Shown: positions 52,934-64,000 of the stretch, piece by piece
How the letters are laid out: the number at the start of each line of letters is the position of its first letter
How positions within the stretch are numbered: the stretch's first letter is position 1
Assembly: GCA_025642075.2 (NCBI GenBank)
Contig: JAODUO010000045.1
Coordinates: 757,001 to 821,000 of the forward strand
Reading direction: 5' to 3'
DNA: 64,000 nucleotides
Source: Ridgeia piscesae
Taxonomy: Eukaryota; Annelida; Polychaeta; Sabellida; Siboglinidae
Position numbers and translations under genes: made by a program
Notes under the pieces: model-generated
Database searches by the model: none
What the model was told of the DNA's origin: nothing
What the model saw: only the letters and a program-made list of their open reading frames with translations

Positions 52934-55900
52934 CCCTTGCTTTCTACTTCACCCTCGCCCTTCTGTCTCTCCTCCTGTACGGCTGACAACAACAAAACAC
53001 AAGGTAAAACCCTTGCTTTCTACTTCACCCTCGCCCTTCTCTTTACCCCTCTGTCTCTCCTCCTGTACGGCTGACAACAACAAAACACAAGGTAAAACCC
53101 TTGCTTTCTACTTCACCCTCGCCCTTCTCTTTACCCCTCTGTCTCTCCTCCTGTACGGCTGACAACAACAAAACACAAGGTAAAACCCTTGCTTTCTACT
53201 TCACCCTCGCCCTTCTCTTTACCCCTCTGTCTCTCCTCCTGTACGGCCGACAACAACAAAACACAAGGTAAAACCCTTGCTTTCTACTTCACCCTCGCCC
53301 TTCTCTTTACCCCTCTGTCTCTCCTCCTGTACGGCCGACAACAACAAAACACAAGGTAAAACCCTTGCTTTCTACTTCACCCTCGCCCTTCTCTTTACCC
53401 CTCTGTCTCTCCTCCTGTACGGCCGACAACAACAAAACACAAGGTAAAACCCTTGCTTTCTACTTCACCCTCGCCCTTCTCTTTACCCCTCTGTCTCTCC
53501 TCCTGTACGGCCGACAACAACAAAACACAAGGTAAAACCCTTGCTTTCTACTTCACCCTCGCCCTTCTCTTTACCCCTCTGTCTCTCCTCCTGTACGGCT
53601 GACAACAACAAAACACAAGGTAAAACCCTTGCTTTCTACTTCACCCTCGCCCTTCTCTTTACCCCTCTGTCTCTCCTCCTGTACGACTGACAACAACAAA
53701 ACACAAGGTAAAACCCTTGCTTTCTACTTCACCCTCGCCCTTCTCTTTACCCCTCTGTCTCTCCTCCTGTACGCTGACAACAACAAAACACAAGGTAAAA
53801 CCCTTGCTTTCTACTTCACCCTCGCCCTTCTCTTTACCCCTCTGTCTCTCCTCCTGTACGGCTGACAACAACAAAACACAAGGTAAAACCCTTGCTTTCT
53901 ACTTCACCCTCGCCCTTCTCTTTACCCCTCTGTCTCTCCTCCTGTAGGCTGACAACAACAAAACACAAGGTAAAACCCTTGCTTTCTACTTCACCCTCGC
54001 CCTTCTCTTTACCCCTCTGTCTCTCCTCCTGTACAGCTGACAACAACAAAACACAAGGTAAAACCCTTGCTTTCTACTTCACCCTCGCCCTTCTCTTTAC
54101 CCCTCTGTCTCTCCTCCTGTACAGCTGACAACAACAAAACACAAGGTAAAACCCTTGCTTTCTACTTCACCCTCGCCCTTCTCTTTACCCCTCTGTCTCT
54201 CCTCCTGTACGCTGACAACAACAAAACACAAGGTAAAACCCTTGCTTTCTACTTCACCCTCGCCCTTCTCTTTACCCCTCTGTCTCTCCTCCTGTAGGCT
54301 GACAACAACAAAACACAAGGTAAAACCCTTGCTTTCTACTTCACCCTCGCCCTTCTCTTTACCCCTCTGTCTCTCCTCCTGTAGGCTGACAACAACAAAA
54401 CACAAGGTAAAACCCTTGCTTTCTACTTCACCCTCGCCCTTCTCTTTACCCCTCTGTCTCTCCTCCTGTACAGCTGACAACAACAAAACACAAGGTAAAA
54501 CCCTTGCTTTCTACTTCACCCTCGCCCTTCTCTTTACCCCTCTGTCTCTCCTCCTGTATGGCTGACAACAACAAAACACAAGGTAAAACCATTGCTTTCT
54601 ACTTCACCCTCGCCCTTCTCTTTACCCCTCTGTCTCTCCTCCTGTACGGCTGACAACAACAAAACACAAGGTAAAACCCTTGCTTTCTACTTCACCCTCG
54701 CCCTTCTCTTTACCCCTCTGTCTCTCCTCCTGTATGGCTGACAACAACAAAACACAAGGTAAAACCATTGCTTTCTACTTCACCCTCGCCCTTCTCTTTA
54801 CCCCTCTGTCTCTCCTCCTGTACAGCTGACAACAACAAAACACAAGGTAAAACCATTGCTTTCTACTTCACCCTCGCCCTTCTCTTTACCCCTCTGTCTC
54901 TCCTCCTGTACGGCTGACAACAACAAAACACAAGGTAAAACCCTTGCTTTCTACTTCACCCTCGCCCTTCTCTTTACCCCTCTGTCTCTCCTCCTGTACA
55001 GCTGACAACAACAAAACACAAGGTAAAACCCTTGCTTTCTACTTCACCCTCGCCCTTCTCTTTACCCCTCTGTCTCTCCTCCTGTACAGCTGACAACAAC
55101 AAAACACAAGGTAAAACCCTTGCTTTCTACTTCACCCTCGCCCTTCTCTTTACCCCTCTGTCTCTCCTCCTGTACAGCTGACAACAACAAAACACAAGGT
55201 AAAACCCTTGCTTTCTACTTCACCCTCGCCCTTCTCTTTACCCCTCTGTCTCTCCTCCTGTACAGCTGACAACAACAAAACACAAGGTAAAACCCTTGCT
55301 TTCTACTTCACCCTCGCCCTTCTCTTTACCCCTCTGTCTCTCCTCCTGTACAGCTGACAACAACAAAACACAAGGTAAAACCCTTGCTTTCTACTTCACC
55401 CTCGCCCTTCTCTTTACCCCTCTGTCTCTCCTCCTGTACAGCTGACAACAACAAAACACAAGGTAAAACCCTTGCTTTCTACTTCACCCTCGCCCTTCTC
55501 TTTACCCCTCTGTCTCTCCTCCTGTACAGCTGACAACAACAAAACACAAGGTAAAACCCTTGCTTTCTACTTCACCCTCGCCCTTCTCTTTACCCCTCTG
55601 TCTCTCCTCCTGTACAGCTGACAACAACAAAACACAAGGTAAAACCCTTGCTTTCTACTTCACCCTCGCCCTTCTCTTTACCCCTCTGTCTCTCCTCCTG
55701 TACAGCTGACAACAACAAAACACAAGGTAAAACCCTTGCTTTCTACTTCACCCTCGCCCTTCTCTTTACCCCTCTGTCTCTCCTCCTGTACAGCTGACAA
55801 CAACAAAACACAAGGTAAAACCCTTGCTTTCTACTTCACCCTCGCCCTTCTCTTTACCCCTCTGTCTCTCCTCCTGTACGCTGACAACAACAAAACACAA

Positions 55901-57076
55901 GGTAAAACCCTTGCTTTCTACTTCACCCTCGCCCTTCTCTTTACCCCTCTGTCTCTCCTCCTGTACAGCTGACAACAACAAAACACAAGGTAAAACCCTT
56001 GCTTTCTACTTCACCCTCGCCCTTCTCTTTACCCCTCTGTCTCTCCTCCTGTACAGCTGACAACAACAAAACACAAGGTAAAACCCTTGCTTTCTACTTC
56101 ACCCTCGCCCTTCTCTTTACCCCTCTGTCTCTCCTCCTGTACAGCTGACAACAACAAAACACAAGGTAAAACCCTTGCTTTCTACTTCACCCTCGCCCTT
56201 CTCTTTACCCCTCTGTCTCTCCTCCTGTACAGCTGACAACAACAAAACACAAGGTAAAACCCTTGCTTTCTACTTCACCCTCGCCCTTCTCTTTACCCCT
56301 CTGTCTCTCCTCCTGTACAGCTGACAACAACAAAACACAAGGTAAAACCCTTGCTTTCTACTTCACCCTCGCCCTTCTCTTTACCCCTCTGTCTGTCCTC
56401 CTGTACAGCTGACAACAACAAAACACAAGGTAAAACCCTTGCTTTCTACTTCACCCTCGCCCTTCTCTTTACCCCTCTGTCTCTCCTCCTGTACAGCTGA
56501 CAACAACAAAACACAAGGTAAAACCATTGCTTTCTACTTCACCCTCGCCCTTCTCTTTACCCCTCTGTCTCTCCTCCTGTACAGCTGACAACAACAAAAC
56601 ACAAGGTAAAACCCTTGCTTTCTACTTCACCCTCGCCCTTCTCTTTACCCCTCTGTCTCTCCTCCTGTACAGCTGACAACAACAAAACACAAGGTAAAAC
56701 CCTTGCTTTCTACTTCACCCTCGCCCTTCTCTTTACCCCTCTGTCTCTCCTCCTGTACAGCTGACAACAACAAAACACAAGGTAAAACCCTTGCTTTCTA
56801 CTTCACCCTCGCCCTTCTCTTTACCCCTCTGTCTCTCCTCCTGTACAGCTGACAACAACAAAACACAAGGTAAAACCCTTGCTTTCTACTTCACCCTCGC
56901 CCTTCTCTTTACCCCTCTGTCTCTCCTCCTGTACAGCTGACAACAACAAAACACAAGGTAAAACCCTTGCTTTCTACTTCACCCTCGCCCTTCTCTTTAC
57001 CCCTCTGTCTCTCCTCCTGTACAGCTGACAACAACAAAACACAAGGTAAAACCCTTGCTTTCTACTTCACCCTCGA
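52907..57076 (-). repeat. 88-bp exon/acceptor-derived tandem array, about 47 copies, filling an RXR intron
   Basis: The spacing between successive GGTAAAACC motifs on the plus strand is 88 bp (for example 53003, 53091, 53179), with some 87-bp units and one 76-bp unit at the start. On the minus strand each unit is a near copy of the end of the intron plus the first ~57 nt of the RXR hinge exon, encoding [18 protein letters not shown]. Most units keep the branch-point-like TTTAC, a T-rich tract and TTGTCAG. Units nearest the exon mostly carry the exon's CCGTAC after the AG, and distal ones CTGTAC. The array occupies about 92% of the 4,515-nt intron. Because conserved RXR coding sequence is the template, the array must have grown from the exon and not the reverse. 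Confidence 0.95.
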
Positions 57077-57421
57077 CCTCCTGCTTAGAATGTCACACTA
57101 AAAACACCCAGCAAAATACACCCTTTATCTACTCTACCTCCCGGGACCTAATAAAAATTGCTGCAGTTATACATAACACTTCATTTTCACATAACAAACT
57201 TCATACATACATAACTACACACATGAATTAATGTTATTCACTGCACTTGTTACTTACTTAGATACTTACAGTTATAACACACATATTTACATGCGGCAAG
57301 TTTTACTAAGGTTCACATCATGACCATAACTTGCTACACTGAATATTTGTTATTAACAATACATAGTTTCTTCATTCCATTCCAAAATTGGAAAATAACA
57401 GGAAAAGATGCATTGACGAAC

Positions 57422-57579
57422 CTTCTCGCTTCATGCCCATCGAGAGACATTTCATGTAACGGCAGTACTGACAGCGATTCCGTTGGCGCTTGTCGATCTG
57501 ACAACTGCGGTCGTCACGACACGCATATGTAAGGTCCTTGCGTACTGTCCTCTTGAAGAATCCCTTACACCCTTCACAG
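57422..57579 (-). CDS. RXR: RXR exon: second half of DNA-binding domain (P-box, second zinc finger, start of T-box)
   Basis: This exon encodes 52 complete codons, from [10 protein letters not shown] to SMGMKRE. RXR is a nuclear receptor that binds DNA as a homodimer or as the obligate partner of other receptors. Visible here are the P-box CEGCKG, which reads the half-site, the remaining cysteines of the second zinc finger (CRDDRSC, then RQRNRCQYC), and the MGMKRE motif that begins the T-box. The exon follows an acceptor read on the minus strand as TTGACAG and ends in AAG before GTTCGT. It enters with one base left to finish a split serine codon and leaves with the first G of an alanine codon. 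A junction inside the YS-C part of the domain is usual for RXR. The first zinc finger is not found in the remaining 6.4 kb, so this is a partial gene. Identity is certain at family level. Confidence 0.97.
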
Positions 57580-57628
57580 CTGTCAACAGAGGGAGCCACA
57601 GGTGAGAAGACATGCAACATGGAGGGTA

Positions 57629-57775
57629 CAGTGTGCATGCGTGCATGCGTGCGTGTGTGCATGCGTGCATGTGTGTTTGTGAGTGTGTGCGTGTATGTAG
57701 GTGCATGTGTGTGTATGTGTGTTTGTTTGTTTATGTCTGTGCGTGTACATGTGCGCGTGTGTGTATACATGCACT
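57629..57775 (-). repeat. CA/CG-alternating tract upstream of the RXR zinc-finger exon
   Basis: Plus strand is GT/GC alternating, so RXR sense is CA-rich. It starts about 50 nt upstream of the acceptor at 57580. Confidence 0.85.
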
Positions 57776-58679
57776 CATGTGCAGATCATAAAATTTCGGT
57801 ATCCATGACAATAACTAAACTTCTACATCGTCAAGAACCAGAGCTCAGAGACCCCTCACAGTGTAGAACCAGCCAACCAGACTCAAGTATCAGTCGCTCT
57901 ATAAACAGCTGAGTGTGCGGTCAGAATCACCACAGAGCTGACCACAGGGAATACTATCTACCTAACGACCCTCCCTCTACAAAACCACTGACAACTACTT
58001 TCCCACCCATTCCCCAGGTGGCAGCACTGCAAACCACTGCCTCATGCTGTGAGCTGAGTGGGCAGGATGCCAGCCAATCACGACCATCTCCCGCCAGAAT
58101 CTATTTTCGGTGCTGGCTCACACCAACTTGGGGGAGAGCAACGGTACAGACTGGAAACATGCGAGGAATGCAGAGTAAGCCACTTCTCAGTAGATACGTT
58201 ACTTTGACAAATCACAATGGCTGAGAAACAAATGTCTCCGGTCCTGACAGCAGTTCCTGCAACTCGTGCACGGGGTGTGGGCGACGCCCTCACTGGGGTG
58301 GCTCAACAAAGCCCGGAGAGACTGCATTTCTATCAACATTTCTAACAAAGAGCAATCACTAACATGTAAAATCCCTATCGAACAATCAGCTATTACGGAA
58401 ATGACTATTCAGCGTGGCAAATATGATGTTGATGATGACTAAAGCATGGATAGTCTGATTTAATAAAATAAATACAAATTATTTTTAAGTCATTTACAAT
58501 TACTACGGAATTTCTTTTCCCAATTGCACTAATAATAATATTACATAACGTACACTGTTAATATTAAATATGAATGTCTACATATCGAAATTTTGCTAAA
58601 ACTGAAGACTGTCGAGTAGTTTTGTTCTTCAGTGTTATATATACATGTGTAACACAACTGGCACCTTAAGTCATATTTC

Positions 58680-58745
58680 ATATATATATATATATATTTA
58701 TACATATATACATATATATATACACATATGTATATATATATTTCA
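58680..58745. repeat. Short TA-rich repeat
   Basis: TATATA with CATA interruptions. Confidence 0.85.
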
Positions 58746-61700
58746 CATGCTATGAAAGTTTAAAAAAACTATCGCAACAATTTACAATTTAAGAGCCACA
58801 CAAACTCAATAACGGCTGCCTTTAGAAAGCTAATCATGCCCGGATGCCAGTGCCCTTTGAATACAGGTAACTGGAGCCCCTGCCACAGAGGGGTAGGGTT
58901 AAATATTGAAATGCCATCATTAAATGGAGAAGGTACTCATTGTGTGTATCGGGTGGGGTCAACATTAACACAAATGACAGTAACAGAACACCTCCGAATA
59001 GACCATGTCACGTTTCTTAACATCAGTAGACTATGTCAGCATTGTTCGTGTGTCTACACCAGATGACATGCTCCCTGCCACAAACACTTGATGGTTAGCC
59101 TCCTAAAGTGTTCACGAATTCCTGTAAGGCAAAAACACTGGCACTTGTACGATGGCTTTCAAATGCCCGGTGTTTTTATGTGGCAGAGTGCTGGTAATGT
59201 CTCATAAGGAATTGAAAGTATGTCGATAAAAAGCCACATACAACATATAAATACTGGTCCGAATGTTTGCTTATTTCATGTCTACTGATATCATAAAAAG
59301 TGCCCTTTAAATATTTTTTTTCATCGTGTTTAAAGTTAATTTATGGACACAGAAACTAACCTAGTATCCAACCGACTCTGATGAACTCAAACATACAAAA
59401 CTTTCACTTATTTAGCATTACACATTCAATTATCCCAAGGAGTTTTGGAATTTGCCGCTGGTGCAATCTTAGTGTAATCTTCTGACATCGTCATGTGCGA
59501 TCGATTTGGTGAGCAATTCATGTCATGTGACCACCATGTTCGACAGGAATGACGCCAAATGTTGGCAGCGCAACTACCTTTCCTACGTACCAGGTATAAC
59601 ACCTGACACTGATTACTTTCGATGATTACAACTCAACCATGCATTCTCTTATTATACAAACTGTACTCATTAAACTGTCTACACATAATAACTCGGCACA
59701 CCGCCTCAAAGGAACCGGATTGTTCTCGAGTTACATCAGACAGGGAAACAGCTTTAAATCAAGCTCTATTGAAGATATTCCACATAAATTGATTTACTAC
59801 ATTCACTATTTGAGTTAGCCAGAGTAACATACAACTGTTTTTCCCCAGTCCTCTGTGAATGCCAAATTAATCCAAAAAAAATTTCTCACTCAAGCGTTCC
59901 AATGTACAATTTAAAGGTAACACGAATAACTTGACATTTTCCAGAGTGTTGCATAGGGCATCAGCAAGCTGTGTTTATTGCAGCAAATGTGACATATCAC
60001 CTGCCATTTTCATGTCCGCAATAACTGTTGGATCATATCCTCGCTAACTGTATTTGACTGATTAATGTATTACAACCACTGTGATTTATAGCTAAATATG
60101 ACAATTATTTCACGTCACTTATTAACATCCATGCCATCGTGTTTCCTTATATGTTATTCTCCCTTCTTCACACAAGAGCGCCTAACTGTTTACGGACGCA
60201 CCGTGACTATCTCTACCTCCAAACAACAATGCCATCAAAGCACAAAACATTCTCGATGCTTTTGAGGATCCCTGCTGCCTAGCAGCCAAATGGCTGCGAT
60301 TGTGTTCATTGGAGTTCCAGCCGGCCGCTATAAAAGAATACTTTGACATTTGGGCATGCCCCCTGAGGGTGGACTCAGAGGGGAGCCGCTGCAGGGAGAT
60401 AGTGGGGGTGGAAGTGGGGGAGGTAATCCTCCTCAAGTGGTGAGTTTGTCAAGCATGACCCTGACCCTTGTGAACCCTTGGGATAGAACCAATTCAGGAC
60501 ACGCCACTGGTGGCTTCTTTCAACCACAACCCCCACCCTCCCGGGGAGACTATGAGGGCAATGTTTTATTCGATGCTACACTGGTTCTACGTTTAGTGTA
60601 GTGTTGGTCCTGCCGAAAAATCAAATCCTGTAGCCACCTTTAAATGCTGAAGTCACGTTCTCATCAAATAAACTACATCATGACGACACGAGAAACAAAT
60701 TAACTTTAAATAATGTGTCTATAAATAATGAGAACATGACACGTCTCGGGATGGAGAAACAGATCAGGAAGACTACGACTGAAATGGAATGACGACGCAG
60801 GGAGCAGTTTGGGAACATTCGTGGGCATGATAAAATGAGATAGGTGGGGAGCTCATCCTTGCAAACCAGGGCTAGTAGCCAACTACCCTACCGCCGGCAG
60901 ATACTCTCCTCAATGTACGGATGTTTGCTTATCATTGGCACATCCTCCCTGGCTCCATTGAGACCGTGGGAACAAACACTGGCACTCTGCATCACATGGC
61001 AAATCCCAATAATTACCAGCCAAGACAGCGGAGAAAAAACGGGAGTGGTGACTGAGACAGGAAAAAAACAAGGACGCCAACGATGCCAATCTCGCCCCTG
61101 ACTTCAGGGACACGTTTAATTGGTTGCAGTGGCTAGTGGGACAACATTCAAGTCGTCATTTGACAGGCAGGCTCAGCTGGGGCGCTAACAATATCACCTT
61201 TGACAGCGATGACAACGCATAAACCAAAGCTCCACCTGGGGGTCATTGTCAGGTGTCGTTGTTGCACGTAACATTGATTACCAGGTCAACACAGTCGCTT
61301 TAGCCATGGCCGCTCGATACTGTACGGTGACTGGTTCGCATTTCGAACTGCACACTCCTTATTAGGAAAATGTGTCACTTCTCACGATCAACAGAGTCTG
61401 GCAAAAAGACAAATGACACGTGTACAGACATCCTAAAAAATACACAGCAGAAAGAATTTAATAAGAATGTAAATGGTCGATCCATTTCATTCTGGAAAGG
61501 GGGAGTTTCATTGGAGGTTTATGAGGAAAAAACCGCAGTCTATATTAAGACGTGCGCATGATGCAATATCTGTGTCGCAAAAAGCAACGCGAAGCGAGGC
61601 CGAAAAACGTACGAGCGCACCACATGCAATTCAGGTATAAAAGACTACCTCTGAAAGATGAGGGTGTCTCTTAAACAACTCAGGCTAGTGTCCTGTCACA

Positions 61701-61860
61701 GTAATGGCTCCTGGTAATGTGTGACTACAAATTGAAATGACGGTGACAAAAAGTGGGATGTAACAGAGGGAGGGGAGCGAGATAATTGCGGGAAGAAGGC
61801 TGCTGATAGGAGGAAGCAGCGGGGATAGAGTTGGAATGATGTAGGAACTCTTTACACAAG

Positions 61861-62022
61861 GAAGAGAGAGAGGAGAGAGGAGAGGAGAGGAGAGGAGAGG
61901 AGAGGAGAGGAGAGGAGAGGAGAGGAGAGGAGAGGAGAGGAGAGGAGAGGAGAGGAGAGGAGGAGGGAGAGGAGAGGAGAGGAGAGGAGAGGAGAGGAGA
62001 GGAGGAGAGGAGAGGAGAGAGA
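61861..62022 (+). repeat. (GGAGA)n pentanucleotide repeat
   Basis: About 30 copies of the 5-bp purine unit with two GGAGG interruptions; a homopurine strand about 160 bp long. Confidence 0.97.
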
Positions 62023-63267
62023 GAGCCTTTCGTAAACAAACAGCTGGCATACTGGCGCTGTAGATGGAAGTAGAATTGACCTGCTGATAACTCGGCTGAG
62101 TTCTCTAGTATAGTATGACTACTAAATGGAACTGGAGCGAAATCCTGGCCAACGGAAAGAACTAATCCACATGGTGATCTACAGATGGTAGAGATATAGC
62201 TTTAACCACACATGACTCCACAAAGGGGTCTAATCAAAACGTCCAACGAGAAAGACACAGTTATGGCTAGAAAGACGTTAATGGTTCAAGACAAAACATC
62301 TTCTGCCGACGTGAGTCGACATGAACAGTACTTTGGCCCGAGGCATGGAGAGCCTCAGTCAAGGTTGCGGACATGCTCTGTTGCTAGCCTGTGGAGAAAT
62401 GATAATGTAATGAATTATATAGTTGCACCCGCGGCAACAAATTGATCGTTTTGGCCAAATTCTATTCTGCATGGCCCAAAAACATGTCGTCACAGAGTCG
62501 AAACAGGACATACGTGCATTGGTTATTGAACCGGTGTATGTAATGAATACTACTCAATGAGAAACAGACGATGAAAAAACAAGCACCACGGGCTAGAATG
62601 TTACATAATGTCTAGTCGAATCGAACACGGCTTCGTTCAATTACATAATTGCTATAATACATCATTTACATTATTTTGATTACATGCGGCACAACGTATG
62701 TGTAAAAGACAAATCATTTGCAAATTATTCTAAAGGTTTTCCTTTGTGTAATCACAACAACTACATCAATTACTATTAATAATTTAACCTTTTATAACAC
62801 AAAGTGAACCTATAAAACATGCTCTCATATAATTAGAAACATAAATCATTCAAATTTAGGATCTTCAAAGTTGCATAACATAATTATTAAAGCAAACTTT
62901 ACAAATATATACACACTTCCTCCATAACAAATAATGTCTAACCATAATTGGTTTCACAATTTCAGGTGTGTAAAAAACGTAACTGAAAGGTAATTGCAGT
63001 AATTGTACTTGTGTAACTGAACCATGTACTTCCGCCTAGTAAACTGGAAACCTGATTCGACACAAGAAATCGCAATGTTGTGTTAGGACTGGAGACCAGC
63101 GATATAGCACTAGGAATAACTGGAGCAGTCACAAGACAAGACCGGCGCCAACGGCAGTGTCACTTGGCGATGAGTGGCGCCAAACCGCGGAGTCACGTGA
63201 CTTGTCAGCCCAGCAGACACCAGCACTATTGATTTCTTGTTGCAATCAACTTGTGGCAACATCAGGT

Positions 63268-63352
63268 TGTGTGTGCAAGTGTGTGCGTGTGCGCGTGTGC
63301 GCGCGTGCGCGCGTGCGCGCGTGTGCGCGTGTGTGCGTGTGTCTGTGCATGC
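63268..63352 (+). repeat. (GC/GT) alternating tract
   Basis: GTGCGCGTGTGCGCGCGTGC-type sequence, strictly alternating purine-pyrimidine over most of its length. Confidence 0.9.
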
Positions 63353-63374
63353 ATGCGTGCATGTGTGGTATGCA

Positions 63375-63580
63375 TGTGTGTATGTATGAGTGTGTTGTGA
63401 TGTTAGCGTGTGTGTGTATGTACGAGTGTGTTGTGTGATTGTATGCGTGTGATGTTAGCGTGTGTGTGTGTGTGTATGAGTGTGTTGTGTGATTGTATGC
63501 GTGTGATGTTAGCGTGTGTGTGTATGTATGAGTGTGTTGTATGATTGTATGTGTGTGATGTTAGCGTGTGTCTGTGTATG
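63375..63580 (+). repeat. ~60-bp GT-rich minisatellite, 4 copies
   Basis: Units contain GAGTGTGTTGTGTGATTGTA and GCGTGTGATGTTAGCGTGTG; the first copy is shorter. Confidence 0.85.
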
Positions 63581-64000
63581 TTGCTAGTGATGCTGTCAAC
63601 ACAGGGATGACATGTACAATACCAGTCCTGTAATTTGCATATGCACCTCTGCAGATTGGTGCTAATGGACTGACACTAATAGCGACTGTAAGTCAAAGTG
63701 CTACATCGCGTATTTCTAGGGAGGTAATTCCAAGCGTTTGACTCAATACTTAATGCATAACTTTTTTGGACATGGCAATTTTTTTTGCAAGAAAATAGCC
63801 ACAAAAATTTCCCTTTTACTGTAAACATGACAAAAACAATGGGCAGAAAAAGTGTGATGCCCTGCATTGTGATCGTCGCCATGACAACGCATAGAGGCCT
63901 AGTTACACAGCCCCTGGCATCCTGCCAATATAGCGTATTACAAGCGCATGTTGGCTCGGGTCCAACCCAGTGCCAGATATCACACAGTGAACTGGATTAT

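Larger units (their letters stand above)
57776..64000. other. RXR upstream intron or 5' flank, no exon recognised
   Basis: I looked on the minus strand for a first zinc finger ending in HYGVYS before a donor and did not find it. The stretch holds a short (TA)n near 58680-58742, a purine-rich pentamer tract, a Z-DNA-prone tract and otherwise unassigned DNA. Short open frames here show no recognisable protein. Confidence 0.6.

Noticed and set aside
53629..56060. Forward open frames reading [17 protein letters not shown]
   Set aside because: These are antisense translations of the 88-bp RXR-derived array.
52907..57076. 88-bp units as a chain of mutually exclusive cassette exons
   Set aside because: Each unit has a good acceptor but no convincing donor (only a weak GGGGTAAAG inside the exon part), so single units are unlikely to be spliced in as cassettes; alternative acceptor use is the more plausible outcome.
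57580..64000. Missing first zinc-finger exon of RXR
   Set aside because: I searched the minus strand for a sequence encoding HYGVYS before a donor and found none; it probably lies beyond the window.

Overview
The window is animal nuclear DNA. It has spliced genes with GT-AG introns, no operons, and a very heavy load of microsatellites and minisatellites. The only gene I can name is the 3' part of a retinoid X receptor (RXR, nuclear receptor family NR2B) on the minus strand, about 57579 to 46833. Its sequence is of the kind seen in molluscs and other lophotrochozoans. Together with the long (CA)n, (TA)n and minisatellite tracts this suggests a marine mollusc, possibly a gastropod; that assignment is inference. 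Five RXR exons join in phase. They encode the second half of the DNA-binding domain from the P-box, the hinge, and the whole ligand-binding domain to the stop. The exon with the first zinc finger and the N-terminal A/B region were not found, so they probably lie beyond base 64000.

Layout. 1-3356 holds unassigned DNA and small microsatellites. 3357-8246 is a 4.9 kb pyrimidine-rich array of about 210 copies of a 23-bp unit. 8302-31000 is AT-rich non-coding DNA with (TA)n, (CT)n, (CA)n, (ATCC)n and degenerate minisatellites, plus SINE-like copies near 13.1, 19.2 and 27.3 kb. 31238-32832 is a 32-bp minisatellite with a 642-bp internal duplication. 34668-34956 and 39369-39659 are two inverted copies of a 290-bp MITE-like element, the second inserted in a 19-bp minisatellite. 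Around 40.18 kb is a hammerhead-ribozyme-like core. Minus-strand open fragments at 43.66-44.64 kb may be exons or remains of an unrecognised cysteine-rich gene. RXR follows at 46833-57579, and 57580-64000 is RXR intron or upstream DNA.

The most striking feature is that two large RXR introns are almost wholly tandem repeat, and that two of the arrays are copies of RXR splice junctions. The intron before the hinge exon holds about 47 copies of an 88-bp unit made of roughly 57 nt of the start of that exon plus its own 3' splice site. The intron after the first ligand-binding-domain exon starts with about 110 copies of a 32-bp unit made from the exon end plus its 5' splice site; every copy I read has lost the donor GT and only the authentic junction keeps it. 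Most 88-bp copies keep an intact branch-point-like site, T-rich tract and AG, so RXR pre-mRNA would carry dozens of decoy acceptors next to the T-box/hinge.

All the very long open frames (over 500 codons) lie in arrays whose unit length is not a multiple of three and whose unit has no stop codon on that strand. They are open in all three frames automatically and are not evidence of protein-coding genes.
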